A DNA stretch of 64,000 bases from positions 12,839,001 to 12,903,000 of the forward strand of contig NC_071669.1 of the NCBI RefSeq assembly GCF_028554725.1, in the 5' to 3' direction. The notes beneath the pieces are model-generated. The model was given only the letters and a program-made list of their open reading frames with translations, did no database searches and was not told the origin of the DNA. Position numbers and translations under genes: made by a program. Of the stretch, positions 49,716 through 62,102 are shown in pieces. Each line of letters begins with the position of its first letter. The stretch's first letter is position 1. This DNA comes from Zeugodacus cucurbitae. Taxonomy: Eukaryota > Arthropoda > Insecta > Diptera > Tephritidae.

Positions 49716-52700
49716 ATCATTTATTTAAAAACTGAATACACTTGTGTGCAATTATTTTGCAAAAAAAAAAAAAATAAAAAATGGAAAAAAATTTAATGCA
49801 AATATTTACGACCACTTTTTGTTGCACTTTAAACGTCCTTTTGTGCAATTTATCGCTCACGTTTAACGCTCCATGTGTACTTACGCTATTTTTATATATC
49901 TTTTTTGCTTCACACAACTGCTCATATTAAATTCCCTTTTAGGCAAGCTGACCTTTAAAAGGCTTTTAAATATTTTCATCTCAATTTCACTGGCAGCTTT
50001 TTTATTTTTTTTTTCGCTTTTTGTTTGCATACTTTTATGACCGCGTGTGACCTGCATTGAATGCCTTTGCACGGTTAGTATATTGGGTTTATGGAAATTT
50101 CATTACTGCATTATGCAAATCTTGTTGGCGCAACACACTGAACGCCTCGTTAGCTGCGCTACGTTTTCGTTACAACTGCAGTCACGAATAGACAATTATC
50201 GGTTCGCTGCGGTGCCAGCAATTAAATTAGTTTTAATTTGCTTTAAAGTGGTAATGAAATTCTATTTGAAACATGCTTACTGGATGAGCTAAGCTGTGAG
50301 AATGCGGGTTCTGAGAGGGGATTGTGGGAACTAGTGGTCTTAAACTTGCTTTAGTAAGGAAGTCAGTTCTTTATCCACAATTAGTCCGTATGGCTTAAAA
50401 GAAGTCACTTCGTTGTGACTTTAGTCTGTTCAAGTTGGTCCTGTAAGTTCGGCAAGAGGTCGATAGTTGCAGTCGGTATTAAAATACAGTCCATAGACTG
50501 GATTTCGGTTACTTTAAAGACCGTTCTAAGACCCAGCAAGCTTATACCAAAAAGAACAGTCTTGAATATAAAACAAAGAACACTTTCACTCTATCAGAGA
50601 GTTATAAGGCTGTAATTTTGACTGGTTTAATATAAAAAAATTGTTTTTTCGAGCCAAAAACCTCAATTATAAAGTATTACATTGAGGATCGATAATTCGA
50701 TGGCGATGAAGAAGTTGCTCTCTCCAGCAGTTTCTTCGGATTCCTCCATATGGTATAGGTTATGTGAAAAGATCTGAATTGGAAGTTTTAAGTTCATAAC
50801 CCGACCTCATCTTTATAGGATCAGAATACCACCCAACTTTGTGGAGTAATTTTTTGAATGGTGGAATATCTGCTATGGATCGGAAATAGTACTAAAGTCT
50901 AGCTTGTTAGAGTGCCCGAGCGCTATTTGTTAAACTCGAATAACTCGAAAAGTAATTATCGTATCAACTTATATTTAGTGTGGATCTGTTACCGACTGTT
51001 TAAGAAGTTAGCAATCCCCTGTTAAAGGTTGTTAAATACTATAAGAAAGCTCTATTTTATGCGAACCAATTCCGTTGACGGGATCATCGGTAGAGCCTCT
51101 ACTAGGTATGTATGGAACCAGAGTTCCAGGGTTTGAAAAATCTTTTAAAAATTTATCTGCTGTTTGAGTTATGTCAAGTCAGTCTATAGTCGAATTAAAT
51201 AATGTACAAGACTTGAAGAATCGATTTAATTAATCAGTCTATCACTTGTTTTTTCTCATTTTTGAAATTACATTGTTTTTTCCCATTCGCTTATTTGAAC
51301 AGTTTTCGTTCTCTTGTTTCTATTCGGCCGTCTATCGTTTGTCTGCACGGATTTTCTTGAATTTAGTACTGCTGATTTTATTTCACGTGTTTTCAGCTCT
51401 GTTCTTTTTTTTACTAATTTTTTTATTGTTATTTCTATTTGCTATCTCAATTTCATTTATTATACTCCTTTCATCCATTCCTCCATTTTGTTGTTTACTT
51501 CACTTTATTTGATTTAGCTTTCTGTGGTTTTAATTCATTAGACCACGATTGGATTACATCCTCTCGCATACTCGGCAACAAATCAGAGCTCGTTCGAGTA
51601 GAGATTAGCGGAAAAAAGAAAGCAGAATGTAAACAAGGGTGAGAGAGAAAGGTAGAGAGAAAGTTTGTGAGCAAGAAGAGGAAATGCCTCGTTGTTGCGA
51701 GTGATGTGAAATAGATAAGTTCTGTGGTAGAAAAAAAAAAATAACAAAAAATCGTTAGTTTCGCTAACCTCAATAAAGACCGTTAACGAGCTGGCCAAAA
51801 ATTTTCTCTTTTTTTATCTCCATTTGTATTTGTACTTTTATTCTATTTATTCCTACATTCACATTATTTTTAGTGGTGAGACAACACAGCAACAACAGAC
51901 AACAACAACAAGAGCAACAATAAATGCTGAGTTAAATTGGCTTTTATTTTGTTTAATTTGGTCATAAATTATTTGACCGGATTGCAAGCTGCTGAAGCAC
52001 TTAAGTAATTGGCTTATGGACTTTCGCTTGTTATACATATTTGGCAAATGCAGAAGTGTTTTTGTTATGTTTGTGCGAAAATATTTAAGTGTTAAAATCG
52101 TACATAAAATATGGTATCTTTAGTGAGTGTGCCATAAATCTTTTCGCAAAATTTCTTAAATATTCTGGCACATATTTGTCAGGAGTTATTTTAATAAAAT
52201 TGCATAGAACTGTTATGGAATATATTATGAAATTATTCGTAATATGGTTGCCATAAGAGATTATATAATATTTTTTAAGAATTTTTTTTTTGAAAATGAA
52301 GTAAAGTAGTAAACAAATAAAGGGATAAACATTAGACTATATAGAATAGAGTCTTTGAAAACGCCAGAGTTGCGAACGATTTTTTTTAAATTATATCTTA
52401 AATGAACAAAAAAAATGTATGCCATTTTAGAAATCTATATTTTCTAGAATTTGCTGCTCCTTTCTCATAATATTCTCCTTTTTCGTAATATTCATTATTG
52501 ATTTATTTATTTTTTGATTTTTTTAGCTCATAAATCTATTTTTTCCTTTTCACCAATTTAATTTCCTCCTTTTGACATTCTTTCATTTGGTCAGTCCATT
52601 TCCTCGTACCGATATTGCCGCTTCATACAAAAATGCATATAATAACATGACGTCAGACACATTTTTGCTTTTTTTTTGAAACACATACACGCTTGCTTAA

Positions 52701-54600
52701 TCCGCTTATAATCAACATTATGTCTACAGCCCACGGCTCTAAGAGCCAGCAAATAGTCGAGTAGCACAACAAATTTTAGCAGACAGACAGAAATTTCTTA
52801 AATTATATTTGTATGTATGTGCAAGTGTATCAAAACATTTGTGTAGGCTAAAGCAAAAAAAGATAAAAATAACCAACAAACACACACTCACAAATACCTA
52901 TTAACTAACTGCTCGGACTATAATACACACTTCGTAAATTAGCAAAATTAACATTGTGTGCTTAGCAAGCTAGTCTTATTTATTCACATGCAGAATACTG
53001 TAATGTTGTTGGAATGCTGGCCGTTGAATGTGCCGGCCGCCACGGCGTATGTGTGCTCTACGCAGGCAACTAGCCTGCCTCCAGCGGCCTTCGCTCATTA
53101 GATGCGAATTCAATTAGTATAAATCTGATAGTGCTTGCGTAGATGAATGGCACACACGTACACATATACACATACACAAATGTGTGGTAAGGTTAGGTTA
53201 TATAAGGACAGGTGGAAGTTTGAAAAACAAAATCTAAAAAAAAAATATTTGCAGTTTTTATTTAAATTGTATGCATTTCCCTTGAAATTGTAATTTTTTT
53301 TTTAAATTATAATTTTTTAAAATTATTTTTAGGATTTTTTTTTGAATTCTCTTCTTAAATTCCTTCAGATTCTGTTAACTCTCACTTACTAGATTATTTT
53401 CTTCTAAATTCTCTCCACACGTGTGCACTTGCTTCTTTCATTTAAGCACATAATCAGCTATTTTACAACAACTTCTCCCATACTATCGTGTACTGCCATT
53501 TATTTGTATCTCTCATCCGTCGCTATGGCGCTTTTTGCTAACAGCCAGTAATGGTTTGCTGATGGCATTGGCGTTGATAACAAAATTGAAACTGGCAGCT
53601 GTATGCAGTCGAGTCAAGTGAAGAAACGCTTATGTGTAGAGGAAAGGTGGAGAAGAGAGAATAGATAAAAAATACCTAAATAAAGGAATGCAAGCTGCCA
53701 TTAGATTGTTGCTACACATTAGGTATTAAACGTGTATAGGTGTATTTTTGGAATTCTTTTTAGAAAGATTGACAACCGCTTGCCTTCTTGTGCTCATTAT
53801 TTGACATTTCAACATCACTATGGCAAATTTGAGATATTTATACCTTTCTTGAATGTGTTTCTAAAGTGGTATTATAACATTGTTTAAATATTTATGAGTG
53901 CAGAAAAATGTGGAATGGAACTAAGTCGATTTATATCAAATTTTTTTCAAACATACATTATTTATGAATATCGGTTGACTAAAACATATAGCTCCCCTTC
54001 TAAGCATTTTTACTTATTTTTTGTTTTAATTTACACTATTTTCTGTGTACTAGAATGTTTCGTTTAAGAATTCCTTACTCTCCTTCCTATCTCTCATATT
54101 TTTAAACATTACTCCCAGAGGCAGCGTTAATGTATTTTCCACTGTCATCGTTTTTATGTTGTTAGTTCCAACACAAACAACGTAATGAAGGTATAAAAAT
54201 GTGCTCTCTTCTCTAAACATATTTATTTGTTGTCTTTTATCCTCAAAGATTAACATCTATTCCATTAGCCTGTTTATTTACATACAAGTATGTTTGAATG
54301 TCTATATGTTGATACAAGCCTTTCCACAATTATCTACCAACAGCCAACTTTCTACATTTCCTTGCTCTGCACACATAGTCATACAGAAAGGCAAAGCTAT
54401 TCAGGCATTCACGCACGCACGATTGCATCTACTGATGCTTTCTCTAGCTCTACTGGCCTGAGTTAGAGGTGCCCAAAAGGAAAATAGAATATAATAAAAT
54501 AAAAATTACGACTGCACTGAATGACTGCAAGAGATGAAGAGAAATGCTTAAAAGTGTGTGAAATTGTATGCATTGAAAAAAATAATATATTTAAATGCAT
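49380..54600. other. Long anonymous spacer
   Basis: No supported gene over about 5.2 kb. Only short ORFs and low-complexity runs are present, including (AT)n at 49681-49711 and poly-A/T tracts near 49760 and 53290-53345. Confidence 0.4.
49681..49711. repeat. (AT)n dinucleotide tract
   Basis: About fifteen alternating A/T dinucleotides, embedded between TATACA-rich sequence and the following spacer. Confidence 0.85.
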
Positions 54601-54610
54601 AACAACTTTG

Positions 54611-54995
54611 TAGAGTTGGCAACACTGCTCAAAAATAGTTTCGTTTGCTAGCTTCCGTATACTCATTTTGTTTGACACCCATTTTGTAATATTTAATTTT
54701 TTGTTTTCAATTTAATTGCATAAAAATATTTAAAATCTGTCAACTCTGCTAAATACTTTTTTTTAAATTTAAGCATTTCCAAATGACTTCGATTTTATAC
54801 TCATCTCCTAATAATTAATTTATCTTATAAAATTGTTTAAATTTAAAATTTTAAGCAGGTGGCAACCCTAAACTTAAAAATATGTTTAATTTTAATATTT
54901 TATTGCATTTATTTTCGAAGAAAATTTCTAACACTGTTCCAAGCATTTTGTTCCACAATTTTTATGTAATTTATTGCAGCAGTATGGCAACACTT
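54611..54995 (+). repeat. Four-unit array of the GGCAAC-box repeat, 121-125 bp period
   Basis: Boxes AGTTGGCAACACTG, CTGTCAACTCTG, GGTGGCAACCCT and TATGGCAACACTT place their CAAC at 54620, 54741, 54863 and 54988. The spacings of 121, 122 and 125 are much more regular than chance. Bodies between boxes are AT-rich and diverged. Same box and similar period as the 15.4-16.5 kb array. Confidence 0.65.
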
Positions 54996-55734
54996 GCTTA
55001 AACACATTTCTATGCTACATAAATAAATGAATGGCTTTAACCTCTCTGCACACATTATAATTAATGTTCTCCAATTAACACGAAATACTCTCATTTATTT
55101 CTTATTTTTTGTTTGCCTTTTTCCAACTAAACTGCCCACTGAGGGTGCCTTGTGTCTTCAACAAAGAGCATGCCACGTACGCTGGATGCACACATATGTT
55201 GTTGTAAACATGAAAGCATACAAATCTACGGTTACTTTTACTTGTTGCTTGCTTTCTACTGCATGCATGTGTAACACAACTACAACAGCAACACCAACAG
55301 CAAAGCACAAGAATGAAGCACAACAACCGAGCGACGACATTGTTGATGTCTGCTAGCATTGCATGCAAGTGTCTGTGTGTGTTTGTAGAGTGTCATATAA
55401 GAACTTGTATAGGATAAGTAGCTCAACTGAAGACATGATGTAGACTTAAAGCTATGCGTAAAGTTGATAAGAGTAAAATGAGAGCTAATATGCTCGTTGT
55501 TGGTGGGAACTTATTATGAATGTGTGTGGTTGACATACTAAAATGCTAGGGAAACGTGTATAAGAAAATACTAAACAAGAATTTGTTGCTGGGGAGACTC
55601 TTTCCTTCCTATTACTATTTCCTTCCTTAGTCGTTGTTGTCGATATTTCTTATCGGAAGTCACATGTTTAGTCTGAATGTTGTGCATTTTTTGCACGTCT
55701 ATTTGCTACATAAAATGTGAAAATATTTGTAGAT
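54996..55734. other. Spacer
   Basis: No gene supported. A CAACA-rich patch at 55276-55305 produces overlapping short frames. Confidence 0.35.
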
Positions 55735-56480
55735 TATTTTTACACCCTTGCAAAATGTTGTTTGCAACACCAGAAATTATAAGAGATCAGTATCGAACTA
55801 CTAAAATTGCCATAACTCACTCAGATAAATATTAAAAGCATTGAATTTTACCACAAAGTTAGTCCGGTAGTTTACATGTGAATCGTTTGAAAAATTCGTA
55901 AATAGGCGTGGCACTGGAATTATGCTCATATATCATCAACAATTTGACCAATTTGAACCGAATTTGGTGAACAGTATCTTTATATCTTTATGTTACAATT
56001 TGAAAATGGGTGAACTTGGTTCACAACCACTCCTACTTCCCATATAACACTATGTGCTCACCGACATACGGCAAAAAAGGGCCGCATATCGGCAGAAAAC
56101 CTAACAAAAATATTGCCTTTACGCGATCTCTTAATTAGAAATGATCAAAATCGTACTAACAAAATATTTTTCGAGGCCCCAGATATCAAATATGAGGATC
56201 TTAGTGCTTAAGACTGCCTATATACTGAAATTATTGTCAATTATAAGATATTTTAATGAAACTAAGATAAAATCGGTTTCCCTTGTCCACATATACCTAA
56301 TATAAAGATTATCGAACTTCTGGTCGACTTTATGCATGATATCGGATTATCCTCTTTTTCTATTCTAGTGGACTTTATGCCGATATATTAGCTCAATATA
56401 TGAGTTATCTTAACAATATAGCGTGAAAATATGCTAAATATATTCTGGAACAATATTCCAGTTCTTCTATCCCCACCAAA
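55735..56480 (+). repeat. Second dispersed-repeat family member
   Basis: Starts TACACCCTTGCAAAATGTTG with a small inverted TTGCAAAATGTTGTTTGCAA. It runs through phrases seen in other repeats of the window (CCCATATAACAC, GTTACAAT, ATATACCTAATATAAAG). It contains no ORF of note. The overall style matches moderately repeated, decayed dipteran elements. The right boundary is approximate. Confidence 0.5.
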
Positions 56481-57687
56481 TATATACATATATTTTACCT
56501 CAAACGCCTTTCACCGTGCATTAACTACATAAATCATCGCCTGCTTTCATCTCCCCATTTATTTTTTGTTTACTTTCTTTTTCTTCAGCTTAAAGCGTAA
56601 AGCTAATTCCTTTTGTCTACCATTTTATTTGTACAGTTTTGCCAGATTTTTGTGCTTAGCTCGTTAGTTGTGCTCTTTGTTTGTGTTGTATATTTATTTT
56701 TATTTGCCATTTACTAGCACTTTGTTTTCTCTTTTCATTTTTTATTCCTATTTCGTTTTGCCATTCTTCCTGTCTTTGTAGTTTTCATTCCTTCCGTATT
56801 TAACGAGCTTTTATAGGTTATTTTATCATATGACCCAGTGATTTCAAATGCTTTAAGCTTAATTTTTTTAGTTTTTTTCTATCTTTTATTTATTATATAT
56901 TGTTTGCTTTCTTCAATTCCCCACCTCGAGAAATTCTAACAATTAAAATTAGATTTTTTTTTAATTTTTAGTGTTGAAAAGTATTTAAATCTTTAACATG
57001 AGTGTTACATGAGCGTTTTATGATCTCTTCACACACTTCTCTTCCTATCTAATTTTTTAATTTCACTCTTTTCTAAATTTTTTTATCTTCCTAAAATCTT
57101 ATTTTGTATTTGTTTTTCTAAAATAAAATGTGTAAAATAAATGAAACAATTTGCCTTTGTCCATGTTAATTATATCTTTACTTTTGTTGTTGTAAGAAAT
57201 ATTAGCTTGAAATACCTTGCCTCTTGTGTAAAAGCAGTAGAATTAAATAAATTGTTGGGCAGAGAAATCCTTCTTTTCTGTTAACTCGTGGAAGGAATGT
57301 CTTTGCCGTTGTCTTAGTGTCTGTAGATTTATTTCAATTGCTTTCGTTTAAAGAATTTTTCATTTGCTTTAAGCATTTAGTTCGCACATTGCTTAAATGG
57401 TTCTACTGGTGTTTAGCTGTGTGCTGAACTCTCTAGTAATAGCAAATAAAGAAACATTTTAAATCCTTTCTTATTTGGACATGCCAAAAGGAACTGAAAA
57501 TAAGTTTCCAATTTGAAAATATGTTTCCACATACAATATTCTTAAATTCATATCTTCTTCATAAAGAGTTACTACTTAAAAAGCGATATCACCACAGTGG
57601 ATTGTTAAGTCCAGCATTTCTTGTCAGCTGTTTTGTGATAAGTGAACGATCGTCAGAACTCGAATAAAAAATATAACAAACCCAAAT
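56481..57687. other. T-rich spacer
   Basis: Nothing supported. Mostly T/C-rich low-complexity sequence to about 57130, then ordinary AT-rich sequence. Confidence 0.35.
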
Positions 57688-57782
57688 TGTAAACAAACCC
57701 TTACCAAAGATCAATGACCTCGAACAAAGTGTAAACAAACCTCAGCCAAAGGTCAATGACCTCACCATAGATTTGTTTACAT
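57688..57782. promoter_or_regulatory. Duplicated forkhead/ecdysone-receptor-type site module
   Basis: TGTAAACAAAC at 57688-57698 and 57730-57740 (42-bp period) fits the forkhead consensus (inverse GTTTACA). Each is followed by an inverted hexamer pair: AGATCA-A-TGACCT (57708-57720) and the perfect palindrome AGGTCA-A-TGACCT (57750-57762). This matches the EcR/USP IR1 consensus RGKTCANTGAMCY. A third forkhead site, TTGTTTACA, lies in opposite orientation at 57773-57781. Sites are seen directly; factor binding is inferred. Confidence 0.5.
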
Positions 57783-60251
57783 TTTGGCCTTATGCTTTAT
57801 ATGCGATGTTTGATGATCCTCGAGATCAATATGTAGATTAAAGACCGATTTAACGTTAAAAGAAATAGATAGAGAGCGATTTGTTGTTTATTAGGCTTTT
57901 TGAAATTTAAATCGGGTCCACTTAGTTTGTTTGTGTAAAGAAACTCAGAGATGTAGAAGGTAAGAGGTACCAGAGCTCTACTTCTGGATTAGATACTGTG
58001 AATCTTGGTGTAAAATTCAAGCATCCAACTATCTATCTCGGTCTTGTTTTTTTTTTTTAAATCAAATTTAGATGAAATAGTTTTAAAGTCTCTTATGATA
58101 TTTTGTGTCAAATATACTCTAATATTCCGAAAATGAATATTTACATTAGCTCTGAAACTGTATTCGCTACCTAAATAAGCATTCGAAATTATTTGGCAAA
58201 ATTACACTAACGCAAATGCACCAAAGCAATTTTGTGCATTTCACACACAGTATTAAATTGTATGAAAAAAACTGCAACAAAATATGCCCAGAAAATTGTT
58301 CTCACCAAGCAAACGGCATGAAGTAAATTTTAAAATAGAACGAAATGAACACACGGCCAAATGCATTTGCACCTGCACAATTTGCAAAACACACGCAACA
58401 AAATGCTATAAGAACAACAACAAAAAAGTAAAAGCAACAACAACATACACACATACATAAGGGCAGCGCCAGTGCTGGTGAACCGCTGAGCAGCGCTTTG
58501 GAGCTACCCAGGTCAACCGAGCTTGCATAACAAGTACAACAAATATGCTGATATTACTAGAATTGTGCAGCATATGCACGCATATAAATTCGCTGTAGAA
58601 AGCATATTTGTGTGTGTGTCTGGAGGTAAATAAAATTTAAGTCCTGCTGGTTGTGGCATGCCTCTTCTCTTTGTCTTGATATTTGCTGATTTTTTACCTT
58701 TTGCAACGCTTGGGGAGTAGTTCAAGCTCGCAAATAAATCTACAAAATGCACGACAGCGAACGGCTGATAAACTGTAACACCCAAAGTAAAGTGTAGAAG
58801 GAGTAAAAAAGGGGCTTAGAGCCACATAAAGTAAGTCACTGGTACATTTATAAAATATGCAATAGCAACGGCAGTGGCATACAATCAGTAAAGTGATTGT
58901 TGCTATTACCAGCTAAGCCTGTGACTCGTGACGCATGACCGCTGACTATTCACTACTCATTCCTGATTAGCAATCTCTGTCTTTACTGTGCGGCCAAAGC
59001 GTTTACACCTGCAATCGTCACCACTTGGCCAACATAAAATCACTTAAAGCAGCAAAAAATATGCCTCTATCTGCAAATACTTTACTGTTTTCCTCTGACT
59101 CGGCTCTTGCAATGAGTAGCTTTAAAATTGTGCAAATAAAAAATGTTTGCTTCATGCAATGAATTTCAATGTACTCATATTTACATGTGAGTGCACTCAC
59201 ACATATTTTGTCCGCATTCACATAACACTCTTGGCGTTGCAACGTGTCCTTTTTGCTTGCTGCGCAAAGCGATCATGAGTGTTCGTTTGTAAATGCTAAA
59301 ATATAGCGGCGAGTCATTCGTTTGTGTAAATGCACTCGTTTTTGTTTTTGCAATATAAATAAAATACCGTTTTTCATAGCGCTGCTGTGTAAATATTTAA
59401 CACATTTTGCAATCACCGGAGTGCTCATCTTGCACTTTCAGTTTTGAAATATTTCGCCTGAATTGCAATTTTGGAATAAGGTTATATTAGCATTTGAATT
59501 AATGTGTGAAAAAATTAAAAATAACGGTGCACAAAATTGTTTCACTCATGACTTAAATTTCAATATGTGTTTGGGCCTGCTCATTTTTATGTGAAATTCG
59601 TACCTCAAAAGCCATTTAACCAATTATTTGCAAAATTCTGTCTTAGGATCTGAAAAACATTCGCTGTTGTCGAATAGATCTTCAGATTGTAGTAACAGAA
59701 AAATTACTGTAAATGCCAAATTTCGAAGTCTTGCCTCTGCCTATTGTTCACCTACAGTTCTACTAGAATCTGGGAATTTGTAAAATTACAGTTAACTATT
59801 ATATCATTATTAATTGTCAGTCCTTTCTTATTTTATTTTCGTAAAAGGGGTTTTCTTTTCCTCCGTGAACCAAATTTTATTTTTTATAGATATCTAACAA
59901 GTAAACACAGACGCAAATTAAATACAATATGGGTGTCGAACTTATTTCTGTGGATAGATTCATCAGGTCTTAAACCCCTCAGTGATTATATCATACGGAT
60001 CTGCATTGTAACAGTCAAGACGTTGAGATTTTGAAGAAGATATGAAAATACTCTATATTTTATCGGCAAGTGTTGACATACGACACTTTAATCACTGATA
60101 TTTGAAGAGTTATTCCAACAGGTCTTCAATCTCTCAATATCTAGCGTGGAAATTGCACTTGCACATTCATTTAAAAAAAAATTATCTTAGGAATATTTGC
60201 GAAGATAAGAGTTGATGAACTCTATCTTTAACGATTTGGTTTGGATATTAA
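57783..60251. other. Spacer
   Basis: No gene supported. A 16-base perfect palindrome, TGTGAGTGCACTCACA, lies at 59186-59201. CAACAA-type tracts occur at 58409-58445. Confidence 0.4.
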
Positions 60252-60933
60252 TTGTCTTCTCGCGCTATTTCTAGATATTTCCGTTCTTCAGTTAAGACAA
60301 ACACATTCTATTTATATATTGAGTATGTTCTGAGTGTCAGACAGAATTATAAAATGTGGCAAGTGATTTCCGATTCAACAAAAATAAACGGTGTATATCT
60401 GAGTATTTTTCGAAACTCAAACACTCCACAGCACTTTGCACTTCATAATATGTATATTTTTTCTCGCTGTGTAAATAAGGTATGTGCCTCGTGTGTATTT
60501 TTTAGTGCAACTCTGTGTCCGTGCTGTGCTTTTTGTACGCCTCTGCCTATGGAATGCGAACACAATTACAATTCCATATTCGAATGTATTTATATTACAG
60601 CATATGTCATTGCACACATGTACCAAAAAATATTTTCAAACCTTCTTCCCGGCAACCTTCATTTGTATTGTAACTCACATTGTTGTATTTACGAGCGGAT
60701 TTGTGCACTGTGTATTTTGCAAAAGTCTCCACTTGTTGTTTATCTTTTCGGCAACGAGAATGCGAGAAAAAAGAATATTCTGCACAACATTTCAGTGCAA
60801 TATTATGCCCGTGTGTGTGCGCCTTGCTACCGAAACTGCAATGAACTATGAACTGCAAAATGGGCTGGCAACTCCGTCACTACATGTGCCACACCCACAC
60901 GAGTGCTCCGCCATTTTTATTGTTTCTGTATGA
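60252..60933 (+). other. Stretch with unusually long overlapping ORFs, not recognised
   Basis: A 199-codon frame (60252-60851) overlaps a 149-codon frame (60484-60933) on the same strand. Both are Cys/Phe/Tyr-rich with no recognised domain, no clear signal peptide and no splice context. In AT-rich DNA of this size such lengths can arise by chance. Listed so the stretch is not overlooked, not as a gene. Confidence 0.15.
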
Positions 60934-60996
60934 CCACTACAATATTCTTATTTATGTTAGCTCCCTTTTGGGTCGCCACAGTTGAAAGTGTAAATA

Positions 60997-61533
60997 TTAT
61001 GAAACGACCGACCTTTGTCCAGCCGCCCACAGTTCGATGAGCCGCCTCTTCTCGCCGCACTTTAACAATGTGTTCGTGAAATCAATATTTTTTAAAATGC
61101 AGAAAGCATCGAAAACTATAAAAATATTGCCATATAAAAAAGAATAAAATCTGTAAATAAATAAATATATCTTTTGCGCTCTCATTTTTCCATTGAAAAT
61201 CACTTCAACATCCATAAATTGGGAATGTGAAATGGGGCGTTGAGGCATGTGGTAGTGGTGCCGGCCAAAATCTATGATGCTGATTGTCGGTTTGTTGCAT
61301 ATCAAGTGTTCTCGGAATGTTGTGAGCCATGTGCCATTACATTGTAATGAAATCAGCTGTGAAGTTGGCGAAATAAAAGTAACGGTTGTTAATTTCATAC
61401 CTAATGCAGCGCCATATTTTTTTATTATCCTAGACTCAAACTCCTTTTTTAGTTTTTTTCCTTTAATCTCATTTAGTCTCCTCTTAACCCGCAGATAATC
61501 TTCTGAAACTTTTGAAGAACAGTGCTTTTTCAA
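60997..61533 (-). other. 178-codon unrecognised ORF
   Basis: Begins MKKHCSSKVSEDYLRVKRR and then a Lys-rich segment, followed by a hydrophobic C-terminal half with IYLFIYRFYSFLYGN. No family recognised and no promoter or splice evidence. Length alone is weak evidence here. Confidence 0.15.
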
Positions 61534-61968
61534 ACGGTCTTATTACTTCGGTCTCCGATTCACGCACAACTTTAGAAAATAGGTCTATATCCGTACTTCA
61601 CTAAAGAATTTTGAGATCTTCAGTCGAAGTCTTGGATGTAGAAACTAAACTTCCTTGGATCTCAAACATTTCGAAAATAGGCCTATATTAGGACTTCCTT
61701 GAATAAAGCCCCTACTTAAACATCTCAACGAATTCTGGATCTCATACATTTAACTCGATACCCCATACCATCGATAGTTCGTGGTTAATAATACCAAGTC
61801 TGGCCTCGAGGTAGACAGTAGACAGTCGGGTTCTTCGGCTTTGCTTAGTTGTCTCACTCACCCAGGTGATTCCCTGAGTTTATTCTTTAATACATATTAG
61901 ACGATCTAATTTAATGCTTAAACTTTTTTCAACAAATTTTATTGTTTTTTATCTTCTAAATACCGCAG

Positions 61969-62102
61969 CAGTTGCCGTTTGCAATGCCACATTCTTAACA
62001 AGTCGTAAGCGCACAATCTTAAGCCCACAACCGAAAGTAACAACTGCAGCTAAGCTGCTAACTAAAGAAATAAGTTGCGGTTTAAGAGTTTCCGCGTCTT
62101 AG
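61969..62102 (+). CDS. Candidate terminal coding exon
   Basis: A pyrimidine-rich run and TACCGCAG give an acceptor ending at 61968 (a second AG three bases on). The frame then reads VAVCNATFLTSRKRTI and LSPQPKVTTAAKLLTKEIS to SASstop at 62100-62102, about 44 codons. It is less AT-rich than its surroundings. The frame is also open upstream to an ATG at 61914, giving a 62-aa peptide with a hydrophobic N-terminus that could look like a signal peptide. No family is recognised. Either a last exon, a small secreted peptide, or chance. Confidence 0.25.
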
